A stretch of 64,000 nucleotides of DNA, from the NCBI GenBank assembly GCA_951802425.1, contig OX637796.1, positions 1,984,001-2,048,000 on the forward strand, written 5' to 3'. Origin of the DNA: Clavaria fumosa (Eukaryota; Basidiomycota; Agaricomycetes; Agaricales; Clavariaceae). The notes below the pieces were generated by a model. It searched no databases and was not told where the DNA came from. It saw nothing but the letters and a program-made list of their open reading frames with translations. Shown piece by piece: positions 56,656 to 64,000 of this stretch. Position numbers and translations under genes: made by a program. The stretch's first letter is position 1, and every line of letters begins with the position of its first letter.

Positions 56656-58575
56656 TTACTGCTTGCCAGTGGCACTTCGCGCAGATTGCCCCTGCGAACC
56701 AGCAACACCGCTTGAAGCAGACGAATGGTCGTGGTATCCAGGAGGCAACTCCACGACGTTATCAGCCCTGAACACCATGGAGGGCGTGTGAGCATCTGCA
56801 TGCTGCAAGATGAGGACTTGCGAGCCCTGCATAGGGCCTGCTGATTGCGAGTCGGAGAAAGAGCCCAGTTCAGAGGTCCTTGTAACGTGTGACATAGGTG
56901 GCCGCCTGTCCATCAGAGGGGATCGCATTTCCGCAGTCCGACTACTTTCCGCCGGAAAAGTGAAGGGCTCGACTTGATACCCCAAAGTGTTCGCGCTGCC
57001 AAGAGGTGTCATGGAGTCGGCCGTGTAGCGGAGGGGGACCAATCTATTGGGGTCCGCAGTAGGCGGGGCAGGAAACTCGCCGTGCAGCTGTTCGCGTTCC
57101 CCGTCAGTGGACGATTTCCTTCTCACTGCCATTTCATCGATATGGCGATGGCGATCTCTTGCTTTGATGAAGATTTGTGCCGCGAGGAGCGCAAGGAGAG
57201 CGCCGAAGACTGCGCTTCCGACCCCAACCCCGACCGAGGCCCCCGTAGACAGCCTCTTCCTACATTAACCCGTCAGCAAAATGTTCGGCGACAGTAGAAT
57301 GGTAACACCAACGTGACGATGTCTCCAGAGAGACAAGAAGTGTCCCCTTGTCCGCTGTGCATCAGACCGTTGGCCCATGCATTGCCATTCGCATCGACAA
57401 CGGATACCCAGAAGGGAGACGCCCACGACTAGACAACCCTTTAGCGGCACGCCAGTATCCACATGTGTATTCTTACCAAATTGACGGTCCAGTTCATCGC
57501 GGCAACACTCATAGAAGTGATATTCACTGGTGGATGAAGGGATGGGGCGACCTGTCGCAACTTCAGTGTCAGTGTCAGATGCGGGACAAGCAGCAATGTA
57601 CGAACGGTCATTATGTATGGTGGTGTGCCATTGACCGGAGTGATAGAGATATCAGTGCACTAAAGCCCACATCAGCATAGTCAGGGGAAATTCAACAGGT
57701 AACATACAGAAGGTATCCAACCATATCGAGACAACGGCCCATTATTGACTATACCATTGACATTCAGAGGCGTTGCTGGGGCGGTGAGGTTCTGGCAAGT
57801 TGCAGTGCCATTGGCAGGAGGTATAACGGTGTAGGTTGCCTGACACCCTCCAGTGTTCCCATTTTTATCAAACTAGTTCTAGTGTTAGTGTCCATACCTC
57901 TGCGTGTTACGTAGAATACAAACCATGCAAATTTGGTACTGAAGGGCAATGTGATTCAGGGTTCATCTTGTGGGATAGGATAGAAAACGGCTTACTAGCG
58001 TTCCAGGTGCGAACGGAACCGCCCAATTCTGACGGGGGTTTGAGAGTCAAACCTGGAGTGGATTGTGGCAAACGTACGAGAGTGAGATTGTCACCAGCCG
58101 GTATGATAAAGGGGTAGAGGTGTTGGCTGCGGTAATATATTGACTCTCAGTAAAACACCCAAAATTGCTATGCTTACGAGCTGTAGACTTGAAGATAGTA
58201 TGGGCCGATAGGGTTCGGTCTGAGAAAGTGTCAGAAGAAAACTGGATTATGTCTGATGAAAGGACTGACCCTGTAGCAGCACCTCGACCCCACGTTATGT
58301 TAATGGTGTCGCACTGAGCTGGAAGTAGTCGGGAGGTGTTAGATAATGGAATAAACTCTGATGAGAGAACTCTGCTTGCCTGTGACGGGTATGGGGTACA
58401 ATTGCCCCGGTGGATTCCAATCGAAAAACCATGCCTTTTTGAATATTCGATAAGCGTAAAGACCCACCCAGTCAGGAGTGAAAGGAGACAGACGGACCTG
58501 AGGAAAGTAAGGAAGGACTTTGGCCTGTACAGAAAGGCAGAGAGCAATCCAAGCGAACAGAAAGTAGTAGGCCAT
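56656..58575 (-). CDS. Single-pass membrane protein with secreted ectodomain (mushroom family)
   Basis: Many short exons on the minus strand. The start MAYYFLFAWIALCLSVQAKV (58575) is a clear signal peptide. The ectodomain is Thr/Ser/Asn-rich with sparse Cys ('AQCDTINITWGRGAATG', 'PNPIGPYYLQVYSS', 'CQATYTVIPPANGTATC') and looks like a tandem of beta-sandwich modules. Near the C-terminus a glycine-rich membrane helix ('GASVGVGVGSAVFGALLALLAAQIFI') is followed by a basic stop-transfer (KARDRHRHIDEMAVRRK) and a ~160-residue Ser/Pro-rich cytosolic tail ending 'QSARSATGKQ'. This layout is common in agaricomycete proteins of unknown role and resembles cell-wall sensors. Exon borders in the ectodomain are only partly resolved. 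Confidence 0.75.
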
Positions 58576-59894
58576 CGTCGAGAGACGAGAGGGGGGGAAT
58601 GGCGATACGGTGAGGTTAGACCGTGGGTGAATGGAGTCAAGCCGCAATGTGAGGATTTGTCACAGGTTTCGAGTTGAGTTCGCCAAGTCCGACACGTGGG
58701 AAGCAACACGCTTGCAATTCTCGGAACCTCGGAACCTCATTGGCCGCGGGACTTGTTTTCTAGAAAAGAGTGGGCGCGCTTTTCCGCAGGTTCCAGATCA
58801 AGGTACAGAATACCAAGTAAGGAACGACCCTGTTGGTCTAGGCTTAGGTTAGGTTTATTATTGCTGTAAGTATTGCAGTACAACAGAATAAATGGGTAAA
58901 CCCAATCAAGCTACGTGATCGATTTGATCAACTGATACGCTAAGTCACAAATGAACATTGTAGCAGAGGCAGTGCTTGACAATGGTTGGACTACTAACAA
59001 CTGTCCCTCCCTCCCTTCAGAACAACTTACAAAGGGACGACAGGCTATGACAATGGCTACGAAGGCCTTCTAAAAATTTTCTTTTAACTTTACAATAGTT
59101 CTTTTGAAATTCCCGTCTTCCGAGAGTTTCCAGGCACGACAGTCACGTGCACAGTCAACGGTCAGTAGACTGTATCATGATACAATGCTTCTTGAAATCA
59201 ATCTCAAGAAGGATCATCTCAAGATGATTGACGTACAGGTGAAAGATTTAAAGACATGATCAGTCGAGCCCTGAGCTACAGATCTAAAGGTCTTGAAGTC
59301 AAGTCACGTATAGTAAAAACTCCTACGCCTATCCGGAGCGTTCACCTCGACTGGCAGACCCCTCTAGCTGGTTAGTCGCCAAGACCTCCCTGTCCGACAC
59401 GATGTTCAATTTACCCAAGCCCCCCCTTAAATACAACCGAAACTCTACTTATACACCTCCTAACCCCTCCCAAACCCCTCATATTACCAATTCACAACAA
59501 CCACATCTTTGTCTTAGCTACATGTTGCAGTATAAAAATGCTGATTCAAAAACAACAAAAATCAAGTCACTGGCACGAAGGGATTGCTCGCGATCGCAAA
59601 GTTTGTCAGCAGCGTTTACCGCCACCGGAAAGCCTCTCGAACCTCCGGCTCCCCCTGACTGGATTTAACCGATATGGCCTCTTTTCCTACGGAGCCTCCA
59701 GATCCACACTAAATCTGAGCAAGTTCACCTACAATACATATACCACGCACCTCCGTTCCCACAAACATAACCCAGAAACCTCGTACCCGCCTCCTCACCG
59801 TGGCGGTATGAAAATGCTTCAAGTCACGTGAACAAAGCACATGATGTCATAATCAGTCACGCCATCTCGTGCCAGTGACTGCGGTCCTCTCTTC
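58576..59894. other. Divergent intergenic region, 1.3 kb
   Basis: No gene seen. It contains a perfect palindrome tgtatcatgataca at 59171-59184 and a nearby inverted repeat tcatct-ca-agatga at about 59214-59227. A C/A-rich stretch (59405-59520) is low complexity. Probably the regulatory region for the two flanking genes. Confidence 0.5.
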
Positions 59895-61757
59895 ATGAAG
59901 CTCAACAATCCGCTACCCCAGCCATTGCCAAAGGAGTGTCAGAAGGCGGTCAACACCTGCGCGTCCCTTTGTACTTACTTCTACAGACCATTTCTCACAA
60001 AACTTTATGTTCGCAGTCTTATCATTTGTCGACAAGGGGAACAACGGACTGGATGGCGTGCGTCGGTCTTCTAGCATGACCTTTGCGGACACAGTGATTG
60101 ATCGTGCTTAAAAAGGTCATCCCACGTACTGTTCTCGAGCATGCGAAAGGATTCGCCATCTTTACCGTCTTCAAAGCAGGGTTCTTGCTATCCGCTAGAG
60201 CTGGCAGCGGGATCGTAATCGCCAGACTGGACGACGGTTGTACGTCGCTGTCTTGATGCGCGCAGATCTTCACTCATCTTACTATCTCTCTTCTACAGCA
60301 TGGTCCGCACCTAGTGCCATTGGATTGGCCGGTGTTGGACTCGGTGGTCAAGCCGGCGCAGAAATGACAGACTTCCTGGTCGTGCTCAACTCTTCTTCTG
60401 TACGTTTGACCTCCCAGTTATCATGTGATTTTAAAGCGGACACCTATGCGTTCACAGGCGGTCGTGAGTCCTGATAACCCGACTAGTGGTCGCCGGAAGT
60501 TCATGTGCATCAGAATTCATTCATGGCCGCCGGTTCGTTGACTCTGGGAGGAAACTTAAGCGTTGCCGTCGGCCCACTTGGGCGCACTGGGGAAGCGAGT
60601 GGATCGGTCAATTCGAGCGGGAAACTTGCTGCCACGTTCGATATTATTATCTTTCCAAATCAGTAACCAGCCTTGACGTCCGTCTGTTATCTGTAACAGG
60701 TATAGCTATTCCAAAACGAGAGGTCTTTTCGGCGGCATATCTATTGAAGGCACAGTCATAATGGCCAGGGAAGATGCTAATGCGCAGGCCTATCAGGCGA
60801 AGGTCACTGCGAAGTCGTTGCTTAGCGGCCAAGTCACTCCTCCACAATGGGCAGCCGCCTTGATAAAAGCAATCGAGACCTGCACGGGCATGCCGGGTAA
60901 TCGCCAATGGGTGGACGATACCACCACTCAATCTCCGTACCTTTTCGACGGCGTGGGTAGCTCGAATAGCAAAACGAACACCCAAAGTCCGATAACGAAA
61001 CTCAAAGCAGGAAGGCGCCCGTCTTTTCCGCCCTCTTCTTGGGGGAAGAGGATGAGTATTGGGTCATATTTTGATAGCTCCAATCGGGAAATGGGGGCAG
61101 CGAGCGCCAGCTCAAACAATCAATCGAATACTGCCGGTTTTGAGACGCACTTTGAATCTGATTTCGCGCCAACTTCTTCAAGCCTTGAACCATTTCATCC
61201 CCCTCGCCTGCCATTGTTGCCAGCATCCTTGTCGGCCGCGAAATCTTCTGCTCTGTTGCCTGTTGCGAGATCATCGTCTCTACCGCATTCCAAATCTTCC
61301 TCTATTTCTACTCAACTTGTACCGTCTCCGAAGGCGAGAGACGACTCATCAGCCGACGTCTTCCACTGGCTTCCAACATTATCAAGCCTTGCGGACCAAG
61401 CCATGCCACCCCCTTACATCAACCCGAAGCCTGAGTTGACAAGGCCGCTTTTACCCCATGAAGGAGTGGCTCGTGCTATCGCTCTATACGATTTTCGCGC
61501 AGTTGAGGTAATTTGGCACAAGGTTCATACCCAATTTTGACTGACGAGGGTTCCCTATCAGTCCGGAGACCTGTCATTCTCCAAAGGGGACGTGATCATC
61601 ATCACCAAGAAAAGTGACTGGGTCCAGGATTGGTCAGTTGATTTTTTCATCACAATCGCTTGATTCTTTCGCTTATCACAATCCCGCATCAAGGTGGACT
61701 GGGAAGTTGAATGGGAAGGAGGGTATTTTCCCGGCAAATTTTGTTGAAGTAGTGTGA
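59895..61757 (+). CDS. YSC84: Ysc84/Lsb3-type actin-patch protein (SYLF + SH3)
   Basis: Binds actin and phosphoinositides at endocytic sites. About nine exons; the start MKLNNPLPQPLPKECQKAVN is the family N-terminus. The SYLF (DUF500) domain covers residues ~10-230: 'GNNGLDGVIPRTVLEHAKGF', 'AIFTVFKAGFLLSARAGSG', 'WSAPSAIGLAGVGLGGQAGA', 'EMTDFLVVLNS', 'SFMAAGSLTLGGNLSVAVGP', 'YSYSKTRGLFGGISIEGTVI'. A Ser/Pro-rich linker of ~220 residues follows. The C-terminal SH3 domain, split by introns, contains 'ARAIALYDFRAVESGDLSFS', 'KGDVIIITKKS' and 'WWTGKLNGKEGIFPANFVEV'. All key SH3 positions (ALYDF, WW, PxxF) are present. Confidence 0.94.
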
Positions 61758-62630
61758 CGGCCAGGATTTAGTGATGGATCAACGATCACCTATCTCGACA
61801 TCAGTTTCCCAGGTGTAAATATATCTAAGTTTCTACCAATGACTACTTCCTTTGGTGCAACGTAAATTCTTAGACGGGAGTGCGCAAGGGCTCGGAATCA
61901 TAAGACGGAGTCCCAAGACGGATTACTCCACCCGAGCATATTGGCGCCCATTACTAAAATGATACGTAACACAGGTACTCGTAGACTGACTTGCCAAACC
62001 TGCCTCATACGGTGTCGAGTTAACCCCGCAAAATGACATGCAAAATGACATATGTGAGAATCGGGTCACAATTGTGAAGGATATATAAAACTTACACGGA
62101 CGGCCTTTGATGGAAGTATATGTTGCATGCGTTACAATGGGCTGGGCTGCGCAATGGACCTCACTTCGCTGCCACATCAGATGGAGATAAGCAGGAAGCA
62201 AACAACGGAGCGCGCATATTGGTGGTAATTGTGACTAGCCTGGATTAATATATGCATACTTCGGGCCTCGAAGCACAAAACCCTGAGACGGCTGCGGCAG
62301 CTTGGCACTTGATGTCAGAATCCGAGTGGAGCGCTTCCGGGATCGTTACAATACGGTAATGATCAGGGCATGATAAGGCCTCGCGCCATGAGCGAAGGCG
62401 CTTATCCATGCTGAGCGGTACGGCGCGATCAACATGAACGCAAGACAAGGTCCTAGAGCTGTTGGTCCCGGTGCGGGTGCGGGTGACGCGGAAAGACGGC
62501 GGACGGCGAGGACAGCTGGCGGTGAGTCCAAATGTTCCCAGGCTTGGCGGGCGCGATCGCGTTCAACAAGTCTGGAAGTGGCTGGGCGCTAACGCCACCA
62601 TCACCCCGACACCGCGACGCGGCGCACCGA
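61758..62630. other. Intergenic, 873 bp
   Basis: No gene seen. It includes a direct repeat of gcaaaatgacat at about 62028 and 62040, and AT-rich patches. An in-frame ATG at 62532 could lengthen the next gene's N-terminus by 33 residues. Confidence 0.45.
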
Positions 62631-64000
62631 ATGCCCAAAGCTCCAAAAAACAAGTACTATGCCGTCAGAATCGGGCGCGAGGGCCCCAAAATCTACACGG
62701 ATTGGGAGGAGGTAGGCTCCGCACACAGGGCTTGGTTCCGTTGTCGACCGCTTACAATTACATCAGTGCAAGGGCAATGTACAGTATCCCCTTCGCCAAC
62801 GAGTGACGAGTGGTTCCACTAAGGCCCGAGTAGGTGTCTCGTTTTCAGGGGGCCGTGCACAAAAGCTTCACATCGCGCTTGCAAGCGGAGGAATGGATAA
62901 AGCCCATGTTGGGTGCGCAAGAGCAAGGCATGTCTCTGCATTTTACGTATCATCAACGAAAATTCAACCGTCCTAAGTCCTACGGGCGGACGGTCCGCTG
63001 AGCGGCGCAGCGACGGAAAACGTTGAGCTCCATCTCGGAATTATGACCCCGCCTCCGTCCCACGAGGTAAAAAGTACCCCTCACAAGATCACACCAGGCC
63101 AAATTTCGCAATCCCCGACGACGTCAACTGAGACCAATGGCGCCGACGTACCGAAAATTAAATTATCCGACGAGCAGAACAAAGTGCTCCAGATGGTCGC
63201 AAACGGCCGGAGTGTTTTCTTCACCGGTTCTGCGGGTGCGCTCCTCTTTCCATGCTCGCGTGACTGTTCAGCTTACTCGTAAAACTGCCTCTCAGGGACT
63301 GGCAAGAGCGTACTTTTGCGGGAAATCATACAAACATTGGGGGGAGCCGATTCGTCAAGTCTCGCAATCACGGCATCAACTGGAATTGCTTCCGTTAACA
63401 TAGGGGGAACCACCTTGCATTCATGGGCAGGGATTGGTATTGGTCAAGAGCCTGCCAAAACTTTGGCGGGTAAGATAGCTCATCAGCCCAAATTCGAGAA
63501 AGTCCGCGAGCGCTGGCTATCCGTCAAGACGCTCATCATTGATGAAAGTGAGTGCGGACGGTGCATAACCTCTCAGTCACTGAGTTTCCACCAGTCTCGA
63601 TGATAGATGGGAAATTGTTTGATAAGCTGGCATGCATCTTTCACCCCCCCCCCCCCCCCCCCCCCCCCTCATTGCCATCTTAATGTCTGTGTGTCTGCCA
63701 TAGGATTTTATCGCTCGCTACGTGCGAAGGAATCGCGCTCCTTTCGGCGGCATACAGGTCAATACCCTAACTTTGAGAATGACATGCCCATTAATATATA
63801 TATATCGCTATCAGCTCGTCCTCTCAGGTGACTTCTGCCAGCTTCCTCCTGTACCAGACCGGAAGGATGGCGTTGTGGTCCCTTCGTGGTTTGCATTCGA
63901 AGCAGAATCATGGAATCAATGCGTCGGGCGGCCCGTACATCTCACTCAAGTATTCCGACAAACAGAGCAAGGTCCCTAATGCTGAAGCGCCTCGCTCTCC
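62631..64000 (+). CDS. PIF1: Pif1-family DNA helicase with RNase H1-type hybrid-binding N-domain (runs off window)
   Basis: A 5'-3' DNA helicase acting on mitochondrial or telomeric DNA and R-loops. Three short exons (62631-62711, 62767-62778, 62834-62912) encode an RNase H1 hybrid-binding/viroplasmin domain: 'KYYAVRIGREGPKIYTDWEE', 'CKGN', 'VSRFQGAVHKSFTSRLQAEE'. A 65-bp GT-AG intron (62913-62977) joins it in frame (phase 1) to the helicase exon, where 'KIKLSDEQNKVLQMV' leads into Walker A 'FFTGSAGTGKSVLLREI'. Motif Ia is 'AITASTGIASVNIGGTTLHS'; Walker B 'LIIDEVSMIDG' is split by an intron; then 'LVLSGDFCQLPPVPD' and 'LTQVFRQTEQ'. Alternatively the helicase starts at the ATG at 63043 and the hybrid-binding domain is a separate small gene ending at 63001. 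The intron 63630-63703 has a GC donor. The gene is cut by the window edge. Confidence 0.8.
63644..63668 (+). repeat. C25 homopolymer inside a PIF1 intron
   Basis: 25 consecutive C in the 74-bp intron 63630-63703. Length may be inexact in any assembly. Confidence 0.85.

Overview
The window is nuclear DNA of a filamentous basidiomycete fungus, most likely an agaricomycete. Nearly every gene is cut by many introns of about 45-75 bp, and exons join in frame only when these are removed. The gene set also points there: a dynein heavy-chain gene that carries only the motor half, a short CaaX-type lipopeptide mating pheromone precursor, snurportin, CYP61 and a secreted family typical of mushrooms. 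No CRISPR array, operon, rRNA or convincing tRNA was found. All gene models were built by hand from splice sites and family resemblance. For many the summed exon length is an exact multiple of three.

Layout. 0-9.5 kb: an unknown nuclear-type protein (-), mitochondrial ribosomal protein mL43 (+), a small unknown protein (+), snurportin (+), Mgr2/ROMO1 (-) head to head with PEX10 (+), and SmE (-). 9.6-20.9 kb: a 20-exon gene for the dynein motor (linker, AAA1-6, stalk) without the N-terminal tail. 21-31 kb: homoserine kinase (-), a small membrane protein (-), the Hsp90 co-chaperone p23 with a long Gly-Gly-Met tail (+), the mitochondrial fission adaptor Mdv1 (+) and a secreted repeat protein (+). 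31-38.8 kb: Vtc4 polyphosphate polymerase (-) head to head with the Rag GTPase Gtr2 (+), then the sterol C-22 desaturase CYP61/Erg5 (-). 38.8-43.9 kb: a gene-poor stretch whose only clear gene is a 63-residue pheromone precursor (-). 43.9-58.6 kb: a small mitochondrial LEA-like protein, lipoyl(octanoyl) transferase, an NAD(P)-binding protein, the F1-ATPase chaperone Atp11 (-), an F-box protein, a dienelactone hydrolase (-), mitochondrial release factor 1 (-), the ITS2 nuclease Las1 (+) and a single-pass membrane protein (-). 58.6-64 kb: an Ysc84-type SH3 protein and, running off the edge, a Pif1 helicase that can be joined in frame to an N-terminal RNase H1-type hybrid-binding domain.

Most genes are ordinary housekeeping genes for mitochondria (mL43, Mgr2, Mdv1, Atp11, Mrf1, Lip2, Pif1), the vacuole/TORC1 (Vtc4, Gtr2), snRNPs (SmE, snurportin) and sterols (Erg5). 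They are single units linked only by shared divergent promoters. The points most worth attention are the lone pheromone gene, the split dynein, the candidate hybrid-binding-domain-Pif1 fusion, and an apparent excess of GC-AG introns.
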